A stretch of DNA of 64,000 nucleotides from Leptothrix discophora (lineage in GTDB: Bacteria; Pseudomonadota; Gammaproteobacteria; Burkholderiales; Burkholderiaceae_C), in assembly GCF_030705305.1 (NCBI RefSeq), contig NZ_JAUZEE010000007.1, positions 186,001-250,000 on the forward strand, written 5' to 3'. Every line of letters starts with the position of its first letter. The first letter of the stretch is position 1. This document shows, in pieces, positions 54,822 through 64,000 of the stretch. The notes below the pieces were generated by a model, which saw only the letters and a list, made by a program, of their open reading frames with translations, made no database searches and was not told the DNA's origin. Position numbers and translations under genes: made by a program.

Positions 54822-55700
54822 ATGAGCCACACCGACACGATGCCGACCGCGCCGGCCGCCCACATCCGCTGCACCGGCCTGTGGAAGCACTACGGCCACG
54901 CCAAGACGCGCATGACCGCGCTGCAGCACATCGACCTGGCGATCGCGCCGAACGAGTTCGTCACGCTGGTCGGCGCCTCCGGCTGCGGCAAGTCGACCCT
55001 GCTGCGCACCATCGGCGGGCTGGAGCATCACGATGCCGGCGAGCTGGTGGTCGACGGCCGGCCGGTGGACGGCCCCGGCCCGGACCGCGCGATGGTGTTC
55101 CAGCACTACAGCCTCTACCCCTGGCTGACGGTCATGGACAACATCAAGTTCAGCCGCCGGCTGGCCGTGCACACGCAGGACCGCAGCAGCGCGGACGTCG
55201 AGGCCGCCTCCGGCCGGGCCGATGCACTGCTGCGCCTGATGGGCCTGGGCCATGTCGCGCGGGCCTACCCGAGCCAGCTGTCGGGCGGCATGCAGCAGCG
55301 CGTGGCGATCGCGCGGGCGCTGATGAGCCGCCCGCCGGTGCTGCTGATGGACGAGCCCTTCGGCGCGCTCGACGCGCAGACCCGCGAGGTCATGCACGAC
55401 CTGATCCTGCACGTGCACCGGCTGGAACGCACCACCATCGTCTTCGTCACGCACGACGTCGAGGAGGCGCTCTACCTCGGCCAGCGCGTCGTGCTGATGG
55501 CCCCGCGTCCGGGCCGCATCGACAGCATCCACGCGGTGCCGCTGGGTGCGCGCCGCAGCCAGGACATGAAGCTCGCGCCCGAATTCGTCGCGCTCAAGCG
55601 CGAGGTGCTCGCGCGCATCCGCGCCACCTCCGGCATGCAGACCGACCACGAACTGCTCGACCAGCTCTCGCAGGCCGCGACGCTGGACCTGACCCGCTGA
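54822..55700 (+). CDS. NitT/TauT-type ABC transporter ATPase (guanidine operon)
   Basis: 292 aa. Walker A GASGCGKST, Q-loop FQHYSLYPWL, signature LSGGMQQR, Walker B LLMDEPFGALD and H-loop VTHDVEEA all intact. An N-terminal 12-residue extension and a short C-terminal tail are normal. It energises the importer. Confidence 0.93.
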   Translation: MSHTDTMPTAPAAHIRCTGLWKHYGHAKTRMTALQHIDLAIAPNEFVTLVGASGCGKSTLLRTIGGLEHHDAGELVVDGRPVDGPGPDRAMVFQHYSLYPWLTVMDNIKFSRRLAVHTQDRSSADVEAASGRADALLRLMGLGHVARAYPSQLSGGMQQRVAIARALMSRPPVLLMDEPFGALDAQTREVMHDLILHVHRLERTTIVFVTHDVEEALYLGQRVVLMAPRPGRIDSIHAVPLGARRSQDMKLAPEFVALKREVLARIRATSGMQTDHELLDQLSQAATLDLTR

Positions 55701-55743
55701 TCCCCGACCCCTGACCCCTGACCCCCCGCCAGGAATGGACGCC

Positions 55744-56559
55744 ATGAACGCCCTCCTTCATGCCCCGCACACCGTCGACAACCCCCCGCCGGAGCAGCCG
55801 GTCGACGCGCTGCCGCTGTGGCAACGCCATGCCCCCGAGCTGCCGGCCGAACGCGTGATCTGGAGCGAGGTCGTGCCCGGCGGCTGCCACTGGAGCTGGC
55901 GGCTGTCGCGCGGCACCGCGCTGCGCTTCATCGCGCTGGATGCGCGCGCCAACTGCTCGGTCGTGCTCTACGCCGCGCACAACCCGCTGGAGCGCTACAA
56001 CATGCCCGACAGCCTGAAGGCGCAACACACCGCGCACTACAGCACCGGCCATGTGCTGATGAGCGACATGGGCCGCTCGCTGGCCTCGTTCACGCACGAC
56101 ACCCTGGGCTGGCACGACCCGTTCGGCGCGCTGCTGGACACGCCGACGATGGAGGCCCGCCACGGCGTCCAGCGCTACGAGACCCACCGCAACGCGATGC
56201 ACCGCAGCGGCCGCGACGGCCTGCTGGTCGAGACCGGCAAGCACGGCCTGACGCTGCGCGACCAGGTCGCGCCGGTCAACCTGTTCAGCCGCGTGACGGT
56301 CGATGAACACGGGCGTTTCGCCTTCGATGCCGACCGTGCGGTGCAGGGCCATGCGGTCGAGCTGCGCATGGACATGGACGTGATCGTCGCCATCAGCACC
56401 GCCCCGCATGCGCTGGACCTGCGGCCCGGCTACGCGCCCGGCAAGGTCTGCGTGGCGGCCTGGCGGCGCGGCCCGGCCGGCCCCGACGACGTCTGCCGCC
56501 GGCACCGGCCCGAATGCGCCCGTGCGCTGCACAACAGCGACGTGTTCGCGCTGAGCTGA
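55744..56559 (+). CDS. cgdA: UAAP1-type DUF1989 protein, carboxyguanidine deiminase subunit
   Basis: 271 aa. Formerly 'urea amidolyase-associated protein 1'. Published work on this gene family (Schneider, Wackett and colleagues, 2020) shows that the UAAP pair forms carboxyguanidine deiminase, which converts carboxyguanidine to allophanate. DUF1989 landmarks: LDARANCSVVLYAAHNPLERYNM, YSTGHVLMSDMGRSLASF and HDPFGALLD. The start at 55744 is preferred over 55735 because AGGA then sits at normal spacing. Subunit naming follows gene order. Confidence 0.85.
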   Translation: MNALLHAPHTVDNPPPEQPVDALPLWQRHAPELPAERVIWSEVVPGGCHWSWRLSRGTALRFIALDARANCSVVLYAAHNPLERYNMPDSLKAQHTAHYSTGHVLMSDMGRSLASFTHDTLGWHDPFGALLDTPTMEARHGVQRYETHRNAMHRSGRDGLLVETGKHGLTLRDQVAPVNLFSRVTVDEHGRFAFDADRAVQGHAVELRMDMDVIVAISTAPHALDLRPGYAPGKVCVAAWRRGPAGPDDVCRRHRPECARALHNSDVFALS

Positions 56560-56578
56560 GCCGCTCCAGGAGACCGAC

Positions 56579-57274
56579 ATGACCGCATCCCCCGCCAGCG
56601 CCCTGCGTTTCCAGGAAAGCGCGCTCGACCCCGCCGCCGCCGTGCGACGCCATCGCCAGGCCGCCGGCGAACCGTGGTTCACCCCGGTCGACGCCGGCCA
56701 GACGCTGCGCATCGTCGACCTCGAAGGCAACCAGGCCGTCGACGTGATCTTCTACAACCGGCATGACCCGGCCGAGCACTACAGCGCGACCGACACGCTG
56801 CTGGCCCAGGGCGGCATCTACCTGACCACCGGCTCGGTGCTGACGAGCAACCTCGGCCGGCCGATGCTCACCATCAGCGCCGACACCTGCGGCCGCCACG
56901 ACACGCTCGGCGGCGCCTGCGCGGCCGAGAGCAACACCGTGCGCTACGCGCTGCAGAAGAAGTTCATGCACAACTGCCGGGACAACTACCTGCTCGCGCT
57001 GCAGCAGGCCGACGTCGGCCTGGGCAAGCGCGACCTGGTGCCCAACATCAACTTCTTCATGAACGTGCCGGTCACCGCCGACGGCCGCCTGACCTTCGCC
57101 GACGGCGTCAGCGCACCGGGCAAGTACGTCGAGCTGACGGCCCACATGGACCTGCACATGCTGGTCTCCAACTGCCCGCAGCTCAACAACCCCTGCAACG
57201 CCTACCACCCGACCCCGGTCGAGTTCCTGTTCTGGGACACGCCGGTCGAACATCCGCAGGTGAGCAGAAGATGA
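56579..57274 (+). CDS. cgdB: UAAP2-type DUF1989 protein, carboxyguanidine deiminase subunit
   Basis: 231 aa, paralogous to the preceding gene. Blocks [38 protein letters not shown] and [13 protein letters not shown]...ESN; the Cys-His-Cys cluster plus [10 protein letters not shown] suggests a metal site. A CAGGAGA site precedes the ATG. Its stop overlaps the carboxylase start by four bases. Confidence 0.87.
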   Translation: MTASPASALRFQESALDPAAAVRRHRQAAGEPWFTPVDAGQTLRIVDLEGNQAVDVIFYNRHDPAEHYSATDTLLAQGGIYLTTGSVLTSNLGRPMLTISADTCGRHDTLGGACAAESNTVRYALQKKFMHNCRDNYLLALQQADVGLGKRDLVPNINFFMNVPVTADGRLTFADGVSAPGKYVELTAHMDLHMLVSNCPQLNNPCNAYHPTPVEFLFWDTPVEHPQVSRR

Positions 57275-60200
57275 GTTTCGACACCGTACTGATCGCCAAC
57301 CGCGGCGCGATCGCGGTCCGCATCATCCGCACGCTGCGGGCCATGGGCCTGCGCGCGGTGGCGGTGCATTCCGAGGCCGATGCGGATGCGGCCCATGTGC
57401 GGCTGGCCGATGCGGCCGTCTGCATCGGCCCGGCCCCGGCGGCGCAGAGCTACCTCGACGGCGCGCGCATCCTGGCCGCCGCACGCGAGACCGGCGCCGG
57501 CGCCATCCATCCCGGCTACGGCTTCCTGAGCGAGAACCCGGCCTTCGCCCAGGCCTGCGAGGACGCCGGCATCGCCTTCATCGGCCCGAGCCCGGCGCAG
57601 ATGCGCGCCTTCGGCCTCAAGCACACCGCGCGCTCGCTGGCCTCCGAGCACGGCGTGCCGCTGTTGCCCGGCACCGGCCTGCTGGCCGACCTGGACTCGG
57701 CGCGCGTGGCGGCCGGGCGGATCGGCTATCCGGTGATGCTCAAGAGCACCGCCGGCGGCGGCGGCATCGGCATGCGGCGGGTCGACGACGAGGCCGCGCT
57801 GGCGCAGGCCTGGGCCTCGGTGCAGCGGCTGGCACAGGCCAATTTCAAGGACGCCGGCCTCTACGTCGAGAAGTTCATCACCCGGGCCCGCCACATCGAG
57901 GTGCAGGTCTTCGGCGACGGTCGTGGCCAGGTCGTCGCGCTCGGCGAGCGCGACTGCTCGGCCCAGCGCCGCCACCAGAAGGTGGTCGAGGAAACGCCCG
58001 CGCCACACCTGGATGCGGCCACCCGCGCCGAGCTGTGCGCCTGCGCGGTCCGGCTGGCTCAGGCGGTGAGCTACCGCTCGGCCGGCACGGTCGAGTTCGT
58101 GCTCGATGCCGACAGCGGCCACTTCCACTTCCTGGAGGTCAACACCCGGCTGCAGGTCGAGCACGGCGTGACCGAGCAGGTCACCGGGGTCGACCTGGTC
58201 GAGTGGATGGTGCGGCTGGCGCGTGGCGAATCCTTCGAGCTGGTCGCGCCCGAGCCGCGCGGCGCGGCCATCCAGGTGCGGCTCTATGCCGAGGACCCGG
58301 CCCGCGACTTCCAGCCCAGCGCCGGCCTGCTGACCGAGGTGGTCTGGCCCGCCGGCCAGGACGGCGTGCGGCTGGACGGCTGGGTCGCGCGCGGCACCGA
58401 GGTCCCGCCGCACTACGACCCGATGCTGGCCAAGCTGATCGTCACCGGCCGCGACCGTGCCGATGCGCTGGCCCGGCTGCGCACCGCGCTGGCCGCGACC
58501 CGCCTGGGCGGCATCGCCACCAACCTGGACTACCTGCGCGCGCTGGCCGCGTCGCCGGTGTTCGAGCGCGGCGAGGTCGTCACCGCGACGCTGGCCGACT
58601 TCCGGCCCGCACCGCGCGCCATCGAGGTGCTCGACGGCGGCGTCATGACCAGCGTGCAGGACTGGCCCGGCCGGCAGGGCTACTGGCATGTCGGCGTGCC
58701 GCCCTCCGGCCCGATGGATGAGCTGGGGCATCGGCTGGCCAACCGCCTGGTCGGCAACCCGGCCGATGCGGCCACGCTCGAATGCACGCTGGCCGGGCCG
58801 GCGCTGCGCTGCCTGCAGCCGCTGGTGGTCGCGCTGGCCGGTGCGCCGATGCCGATGACGCTGGAGATCGATGGCCGACGCCTGCCGCTGGCGCCCGGCC
58901 GCGCCCACGAGCTGCCGGCCGGTGCCCGCCTGCAGCTCGGTGCGCTGGAGGCGGGCGCGCGCGCCTTCCTGGCCGTGCGCGGCGGCTTCGACGTGCCGAC
59001 CTACCTGGGCAGCCGTGCCACCTTCACGCTCGGCCAGTTCGGCGGCCACGGCGGGCGCAACCTGCGGGTCGGCGACCTGCTGCCGGTCGGCGGCGAGGCC
59101 GGCTGCACCGAGGCGCCGTGCTTCGAGGTTCCGGCGCTGGCCTTGCCCGCACCCGGCCGGCACTGGCGCATCGGCGTGCTGGACGGCCCGCATGGCGCGC
59201 CCGACTTCTTCACGCCCGAGGACATCGCCACCTTCTACGCGACCGACTGGCAGGTCCACCACAACTCCAGCCGCACGGGGGTGCGCCTGATCGGCCCGAA
59301 GCCGACCTGGGCCCGGCCGGACGGCGGCGAGGCTGGCCTGCACCCGTCCAACCTGCACGACAACGCCTATGCGATCGGCGCGGTCGACTACACCGGCGAC
59401 ATGCCGGTCATCCTCGGACCGGACGGCCCCAGCCTGGGCGGCTTCGTCTGCCCGGCCGTGGTGGTGGCCGGCGAGCGCTGGAAGCTTGGCCAGCTGCGGC
59501 CCGGCGACACGCTGCGCTTCGTGCCGCTGTCCCTGGCTCAGGCGCTGAGCCTGCATGAGCAGCTCGATGCAGCGCTGGCGACGCTGGCCTCGCCCTTGCC
59601 GGAACTGCCCGCTTCGACCCACGCGCCGACCGGCCAGGCCGCGATCCTGTCCGAGCGGGCCGGCGAGCCGGGCCGGCCGGCCCGCGTGATCCGTCAGTCG
59701 GGCGACCGCTACCTGCTGCTCGAATACGGCGAGCCGGTGCTCGACATCGCGCTGCGGCTGCGGGTCCACGCGCTGATGAACGCGATCGAGGCCCGCCGCG
59801 AGGCTGGCACGCTGCGCGGCGTGATCGACCTGACGCCAGGCATCCGCAGCCTGCAGGTCCACCACGACCCGCGCCTGCTCGGCCGCGACGCGCTGCTCGC
59901 GCTGCTGGCCGGGCTGGACGACGCGCTCGGCCCGACCGACGACCTGTCGGTGCCTTCGCGCACGGTCTGGCTGCCGCTGTCCTGGGACGACCCGAGCACG
60001 CGGCTGGCGATCGAGAAGTACATGCAGTCGGTCCGGCCGGATGCGCCCTGGTGCCCGAGCAACATCGAGTTCATCCGCCGCATCAACGGGCTGGCCGGCA
60101 TCGACGACGTGTTCCGCACCGTGTTCGATGCGCGCTACCTGGTGCTGGGCCTGGGCGATGTCTACCTCGGCGCGCCGGTGGCCACGCCGCTGGACCCGCG

Positions 60201-60984
60201 CCACCGGCTGGTGACGACCAAGTACAACCCGGCGCGCACCTGGACGCCGGAGAACGCGGTCGGCATCGGCGGGGCCTACCTGTGTGTCTACGGCATGGAA
60301 GGCCCCGGCGGCTACCAGTTCGTCGGCCGCACGCTGCAGATGTGGAACCGCTGGCGCGATGCCGGCGACGGCGTGGCCGATGTCGAGCCCGGCAAGCCCT
60401 GGCTGCTGCGCTTCTTCGACCAGATCCGCTTCTACCCCGTCGACGGCGACGAGCTGGCGCGCATCCGGCGCGACTTCCCGGCCGGCCGGCACCGGCTGCG
60501 GACCGAGCCGGGGCGCTTCTCGCTGCGCGACTACCAGGCCTTCCTGGACGGGCAGGCCGAGTCCATCGCCGCCTTCCGCGCTAGCCAGCGCGCGGCCTTC
60601 GCGGCCGAGCGCGAGCGCTGGCGCGCCGCCGGCCAGGCCGAGCATGTCGCCGAGGCCGACCTGGCCGCCGCACCGACCGACGAGCAGGCCCTGCCGCCCG
60701 GCGCGCGCGCGGTCGCCAGCCCGGTGCCGGGCAGCGTCTGGAAGCTGCTGGCCGAGCCCGGCGAGCGGGTGCAGGCCGGCCAGCCGCTGCTGGTGGTCGA
60801 GAGCATGAAGATGGAGTTCGGCGTGGCCGCGCCGGTCGACGGCCGACTGCTGCGGCTGCTGTGCCGCGAGGGCGGCGCGGTGGCCGCCGGACAGGCGGTG
60901 GCGGTCATCGAGACCGACGACGTGGCCCATGACGCGGACGACCACACCAACGACCACACCAACGACGAGAGGACGACACGATGA
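57271..60984 (+). CDS. Biotin-dependent guanidine carboxylase (urea carboxylase family)
   Basis: 1237 aa. N-terminal biotin carboxylase (about 1-450: [19 protein letters not shown]-grasp loop [26 protein letters not shown]), KipA- and KipI-like carboxyltransferase domains (about 455-1090; [25 protein letters not shown]), and a C-terminal biotinyl domain with VESMKMEF, biotinyl-lysine K1180. Carboxylates guanidine to carboxyguanidine with ATP and bicarbonate. Guanidine rather than urea is inferred from the riboswitch and cgdAB; the residue that discriminates them cannot be located by eye. A short DHTNDHTND repeat ends the protein. Confidence 0.9.
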   Translation: MSFDTVLIANRGAIAVRIIRTLRAMGLRAVAVHSEADADAAHVRLADAAVCIGPAPAAQSYLDGARILAAARETGAGAIHPGYGFLSENPAFAQACEDAGIAFIGPSPAQMRAFGLKHTARSLASEHGVPLLPGTGLLADLDSARVAAGRIGYPVMLKSTAGGGGIGMRRVDDEAALAQAWASVQRLAQANFKDAGLYVEKFITRARHIEVQVFGDGRGQVVALGERDCSAQRRHQKVVEETPAPHLDAATRAELCACAVRLAQAVSYRSAGTVEFVLDADSGHFHFLEVNTRLQVEHGVTEQVTGVDLVEWMVRLARGESFELVAPEPRGAAIQVRLYAEDPARDFQPSAGLLTEVVWPAGQDGVRLDGWVARGTEVPPHYDPMLAKLIVTGRDRADALARLRTALAATRLGGIATNLDYLRALAASPVFERGEVVTATLADFRPAPRAIEVLDGGVMTSVQDWPGRQGYWHVGVPPSGPMDELGHRLANRLVGNPADAATLECTLAGPALRCLQPLVVALAGAPMPMTLEIDGRRLPLAPGRAHELPAGARLQLGALEAGARAFLAVRGGFDVPTYLGSRATFTLGQFGGHGGRNLRVGDLLPVGGEAGCTEAPCFEVPALALPAPGRHWRIGVLDGPHGAPDFFTPEDIATFYATDWQVHHNSSRTGVRLIGPKPTWARPDGGEAGLHPSNLHDNAYAIGAVDYTGDMPVILGPDGPSLGGFVCPAVVVAGERWKLGQLRPGDTLRFVPLSLAQALSLHEQLDAALATLASPLPELPASTHAPTGQAAILSERAGEPGRPARVIRQSGDRYLLLEYGEPVLDIALRLRVHALMNAIEARREAGTLRGVIDLTPGIRSLQVHHDPRLLGRDALLALLAGLDDALGPTDDLSVPSRTVWLPLSWDDPSTRLAIEKYMQSVRPDAPWCPSNIEFIRRINGLAGIDDVFRTVFDARYLVLGLGDVYLGAPVATPLDPRHRLVTTKYNPARTWTPENAVGIGGAYLCVYGMEGPGGYQFVGRTLQMWNRWRDAGDGVADVEPGKPWLLRFFDQIRFYPVDGDELARIRRDFPAGRHRLRTEPGRFSLRDYQAFLDGQAESIAAFRASQRAAFAAERERWRAAGQAEHVAEADLAAAPTDEQALPPGARAVASPVPGSVWKLLAEPGERVQAGQPLLVVESMKMEFGVAAPVDGRLLRLLCREGGAVAAGQAVAVIETDDVAHDADDHTNDHTNDERTTR

Positions 60985-62846
60985 GCGCGCCATCCCTGGA
61001 CCTCGCGACCCTGCGCGCGGACTACCTCGCCGGCCGGCGCGACCCGCTGCAGGTGGTCGAGCAGGTGCTTGCCGCGACCGCAGGCGAGGACGTCCACCAC
61101 GCCTGGATCAGCCGGGTCCCGCCCGAGACCCTGCGCGCGCGGGCCCGGGCGCTGATGGCGCGCGACCCGGCCACGCTGCCGCTGTGGGGCGTGCCCTTCG
61201 CGGTCAAGGACAACATCGACGTCGAGGGCCTGCCGACCACCGCCGGCTGCCCCGCCTACGCCTACGAGCCCGCCCGCAGCGCGACGGTGGTGCAGCGCCT
61301 GGTGGACGCCGGCGCGCTGGTGGTCGGCAAGACCAACCTGGACCAGTTCGCCACCGGCCTGAACGGCACGCGGTCGCCCTACGGTGCCTGCCGCAACGCC
61401 TTCGATCCGGACTTCGTCTCGGGCGGGTCGAGCGCCGGCTCGGCGGTCTCGGTCGCGCGTGGCCAGGTCAGCTTCAGCCTCGGCACCGACACGGCCGGAT
61501 CGGGCCGCGTGCCGGCCGCCTTCAACCAGCTGGTCGGCCTCAAGCCGACGCGCGGCCTGCTGTCGACGCGCGGCGTGCTGCCGGCCTGCCAGACGCTGGA
61601 CGTGGTCTCGGTCTTCGCGCTGACGGCCGACGATGCGGCGGCCGTGCTGGCCGTCGCGCAGGGCTTCGATGCCGAGGACCCGTGCAGCCGGGCCACGCAG
61701 CCGCACGGCCACGACATCGGCCGCGCTCCGCAGCCGCGCCTGGGCGTGCCGCGCCGCGACCAGCGGATCTGGACCGAGCCGGCCTGCGAGGCGGCCTTCG
61801 ACGCCGCGATCGAACAGGCCCGCGCGCTCGGCGCCGAACTGGTCGAGCTGGACTTCGAGCCCTTCTACGAGACCGCCCGGCTGCTCTACGAGGGGCCGTG
61901 GGTGGCCGAGCGCTACGGCGCCATCCGCGACTTCATCGAGCGCCAGCCCGAGGCCGTCTTCCCGGTCACACGCGAGATCACGCTGGGCGGCAAGGCGCTG
62001 CTGGCGGCCGACGCCTATGCCGCGCAGGTCCGCCTGCTCGCGCTGCGGCGGCGCTGTGACGCGGTCTGGTCCCAGGTCGACGCCGTGCTGACGCCGACCG
62101 CGCCGGGCCACCCGACGATCGACGCGATGCGGGCCGAGCCCATCGTGCGCAACAGCGAGCTGGGCGTCTACACCAACTTCATGAACCTGCTGGACTGCGC
62201 CGCCGTGGCGTTGCCCTCGGGCTGGCTGGCCGGCGCGCCCGGCCGTCCCGGCCGTCCCTTCGGCATCACCGTGTTCGCGCCGGCCCACCAGGACGTGCCG
62301 TTGCTGCGCCTGGCGGCCCGCTGGCAGGCCGCGCTGACCGGACCGGCGGCGACGCTGGGTGCAACCGGCCACCCGCTGCCGACCGCGCCCGTCCCGGCAC
62401 CGGCCAACGAGACGCCATCCGGCCAGGTCCGCGTGGCGGTCTGCGGCGCGCACCTGTCGGGCCAGCCGCTCAACCCGCAGCTGACCTCGCGCGGCGCCCG
62501 CCTGGTCGCCGCCACGCACACCGCGCCGGTCTACCGCCTGTACGCGCTGCCCGACGGCAAGCGCCCCGGCCTGCAGCGCGTGGCCGAGGGCGCTTCACCA
62601 GGCGGCGCGACAGACGGCACGACACCGCGCGGCGTCGCCATCGAGGTCGAGGTCTGGGAACTCCCGGCCACCGCCTTCGGCAGCTTCGTCGCCGCCATCC
62701 CCGCGCCGCTGGGCATCGGCCGCACCCTGCTGGCCGACGGCAGCGAGGTGCCCGGCTTCATCTGCGAGGCCAGCGGCCTGGCGGGGGCACGCGACATCAG
62801 CGCATACGGCGGCTGGCGGGCCTGGCGGGCGAGCCTGGCGGGGTGA
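60981..62846 (+). CDS. atzF: Allophanate hydrolase
   Basis: 621 aa. Amidase-signature domain with the Lys-Ser-cisSer triad at Lys76 (VKDN), Ser150 (GGSSAG) and Ser174 (TAGSG); the 74- and 24-residue spacings match AtzF. The C-terminal domain (about 480-620, [15 protein letters not shown] ... [11 protein letters not shown]) is the second AtzF domain. Splits allophanate to ammonia and CO2, completing guanidine breakdown. ATGA overlap with the carboxylase gene. Confidence 0.94.
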   Translation: MSAPSLDLATLRADYLAGRRDPLQVVEQVLAATAGEDVHHAWISRVPPETLRARARALMARDPATLPLWGVPFAVKDNIDVEGLPTTAGCPAYAYEPARSATVVQRLVDAGALVVGKTNLDQFATGLNGTRSPYGACRNAFDPDFVSGGSSAGSAVSVARGQVSFSLGTDTAGSGRVPAAFNQLVGLKPTRGLLSTRGVLPACQTLDVVSVFALTADDAAAVLAVAQGFDAEDPCSRATQPHGHDIGRAPQPRLGVPRRDQRIWTEPACEAAFDAAIEQARALGAELVELDFEPFYETARLLYEGPWVAERYGAIRDFIERQPEAVFPVTREITLGGKALLAADAYAAQVRLLALRRRCDAVWSQVDAVLTPTAPGHPTIDAMRAEPIVRNSELGVYTNFMNLLDCAAVALPSGWLAGAPGRPGRPFGITVFAPAHQDVPLLRLAARWQAALTGPAATLGATGHPLPTAPVPAPANETPSGQVRVAVCGAHLSGQPLNPQLTSRGARLVAATHTAPVYRLYALPDGKRPGLQRVAEGASPGGATDGTTPRGVAIEVEVWELPATAFGSFVAAIPAPLGIGRTLLADGSEVPGFICEASGLAGARDISAYGGWRAWRASLAG

Positions 62847-62868
62847 GGGCGTCGCGTGCCGGTGCCTC

Positions 62869-63183
62869 TCAGGCGATCGCTGCCAGCCCGCGCGTGCGCA
62901 CCAGGTGCAGAAGCTTCAAGGCCGTACCGGTCGGCTTCTTCTGGCCGATCTCCCATTTCTGCACCGTCGAGACGCTGGTGTTGAGCAGCCGCGCGAAGAC
63001 CGCCTGACTGACCCGCACCGACTCGCGGATCTGCCGGATCTGCTCGGGCGGCAAAGGCTCGACCGGCGGCAGGCACAGGGGGTCGAACTCCCGCAGCGTG
63101 ACCTGGTCCATCACGCCTGCCTTGTGCAGCCCCTGCGCCGTCTCGAGGACGGCTTCAAGGATGGGGGATCTCGTCTTGCGCAT
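62869..63183 (-). CDS. Helix-turn-helix antitoxin (HigA/NadS-like)
   Basis: 104 aa. Xre-type HTH at about residues 50-95: IRQIRESVRVSQAVFARLLNTSVSTVQKWE. The Trp-Glu after the recognition helix is typical of HigA2-like antitoxins. It is the second gene of the pair and overlaps the toxin gene by 29 bp. Expected to bind the operator at 63569-63583. Confidence 0.85.
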   Translation of the reverse strand: MRKTRSPILEAVLETAQGLHKAGVMDQVTLREFDPLCLPPVEPLPPEQIRQIRESVRVSQAVFARLLNTSVSTVQKWEIGQKKPTGTALKLLHLVRTRGLAAIA

Positions 63184-63550
63184 CGCCTTGCACCTCTACC
63201 AGTTCTCCGGCTCGCTGTGCCGTGTCCACGTCTTCGGCTGACAACGACAGCAGGTGTATCGCCAGCTTCTTCAGGGCCTCGACCTCGTCAGGTTCGATGT
63301 TGTCGCGTTCATTCTTCGGGAATCCGAACACGAACATCCAGCGGTCGCCCTGGTTGGTGGCGACCAGCGTCCTGAAGCTGCCGCTCTTGCCGTGGCCCGG
63401 TCGGCCGATCCGCTTCTTCACCAGGCCGCTGCCGAGGAACGCATCGACCAGACCCCTGGACATTTCATCGATCGCAGCCACGAGGCGGGTGTCGCCGAGG
63501 CCCTCCTTGCGCGCCCAGCGGTCGAACCATCGCGTCTTGTAGATGGCCAT
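63155..63550 (-). CDS. RelE/HigB-like toxin
   Basis: 131 aa. RelE-superfamily toxin (PF06296-like): IYKTRWFDRWARKEGL, LGSGLVKKRIGRPGHGKSGSFRTLVAT and WMFVFGFPKNERDNI. Likely a ribosome-dependent mRNA interferase. Toxin-first order is typical of hig operons. The ATG at 63550 follows a GAGG site; a longer frame to 63574 would run into the promoter. Confidence 0.85.
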   Translation of the reverse strand: MAIYKTRWFDRWARKEGLGDTRLVAAIDEMSRGLVDAFLGSGLVKKRIGRPGHGKSGSFRTLVATNQGDRWMFVFGFPKNERDNIEPDEVEALKKLAIHLLSLSAEDVDTAQRAGELVEVQGDAQDEIPHP

Positions 63551-63564
63551 TCCGGCCTCCCCAT

Positions 63565-63593
63565 TTTGTAGCACTGGGTGCTATGAATTGCAA
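63565..63593 (-). promoter_or_regulatory. Toxin-antitoxin promoter with embedded operator
   Basis: On the minus strand TTGCAA (63588-63593) and TACAAA (63565-63570) are separated by exactly 17 bp. The inverted repeat TAGCAC-N3-GTGCTA (63569-63583) sits between and over the -10 box, ideal for autorepression by the antitoxin. Confidence 0.75.
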
Positions 63594-64000
63594 GCGTGGA
63601 TCGGTCTTGCTTGCAGTCGATCGCCGGGTCCTGTGGACGGGGCAGGACCAGCTTGCATGGAGATCGGCGCAGGTGTGTTCCCCCGCATGGGTGAGAGACG
63701 GTCATTCAGGGCCCCTGCCTTCTGGCTGACCCGTCAGGGGCCTGGACCTGTCGACGACTGCGTCGACGCCCGTGGCACGTCCCTCGCCGCCCCGCCCTTG
63801 TCATGAACAAGCCCGCAACACCGCGCCTGCCGTGTGGGACCGCACGCATCTGGCGGTCGAACCGGGTCTTGTTCAAGCGATGTCGAGGGGGTGGCCGCTG
63901 GCCCAATCCGGCTTCGCGCTCCAGCTGCGCCGGGACAGGGGTCCGGGCGTGGTCGTCGACCCGGGGCGCCTTGCTGGAGTGCGGCGATGCGCGTCAACCT
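63594..64000. other. End region without a supported gene
   Basis: 407 bp. Several open frames on both strands have no protein-like features. An ATG at 63986 with a GGAG seven bases upstream may begin a plus-strand gene that continues outside the window (only five codons visible). Confidence 0.4.

Noticed and set aside
63594-64000. Short open frames at the right end as genes
   Set aside because: Overlapping frames on both strands without start signals or conserved features, typical of noise in high-GC DNA.

Overview
The window comes from a high-GC betaproteobacterium, most likely a Burkholderiales member of the Rubrivivax/Leptothrix/Sphaerotilus/Comamonadaceae group. The base for this is gene order and protein style: B12-dependent NrdJ, rsmB-DUF4390-ntrY-ntrX, ubiJ-ubiB, fmdB-DUF502-aspS, and short GC-rich intergenic repeats. 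Everything here is inferred from sequence alone and no database was searched.

Layout. 1-6984: the 3' part of a B12-dependent ribonucleotide reductase, two small minus-strand genes, a GST, and a nudB-EEP nuclease-clsB operon. 6983-7155: a 91-bp-period tandem repeat. 7174-13367 (minus strand): htpX, aspS, DUF502, fmdB, ubiB, ubiJ. 13541-23935 (plus strand): galE, proA, queC, a LemA protein, an orphan domain, rsmB, DUF4390 and an NtrY/NtrX-type two-component system. 24004-24143: tRNA-Phe and its terminator. 24234-32063: an accessory block with DUF488, an unknown partner gene, and a type III-like restriction-modification pair whose methylase has a compositionally foreign centre. 32209-38298: small membrane and redox genes, a divergent qorB/HxlR pair, and a NitT/TauT-type ABC transporter without a binding protein. 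38334-43112: two c-di-GMP enzymes around a VF530 DNA-binding protein. 43275-50548: an AhpD-like protein, HupE plus a TPR partner, a tiny secreted lysine-rich peptide, a tartrate/D-malate dehydrogenase, a sensor kinase and an esterase. 50578-62846: a guanidine utilisation operon. 62869-63593: a HigBA/RelE-type toxin-antitoxin operon with a visible promoter and operator.

The most interesting region is the guanidine operon. A near-consensus sigma-54 (-24/-12) promoter, with two NtrC-like sites about 110 and 130 bp upstream of the predicted start, should transcribe a guanidine-I (ykkC) riboswitch. Behind it lie a NitT/TauT ABC importer, two DUF1989-type proteins (carboxyguanidine deiminase subunits), a biotin-dependent guanidine (formerly 'urea') carboxylase and allophanate hydrolase. 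The transporter genes are split by two genes that do not belong to the known pathway: a tri-histidine-box membrane di-iron enzyme of the fatty-acid-desaturase family and an unrecognised 265-aa protein. A plausible but untested reading is that the oxygenase releases guanidine from a substituted guanidine taken up by the importer, with general nitrogen control and ligand sensing stacked on one leader.
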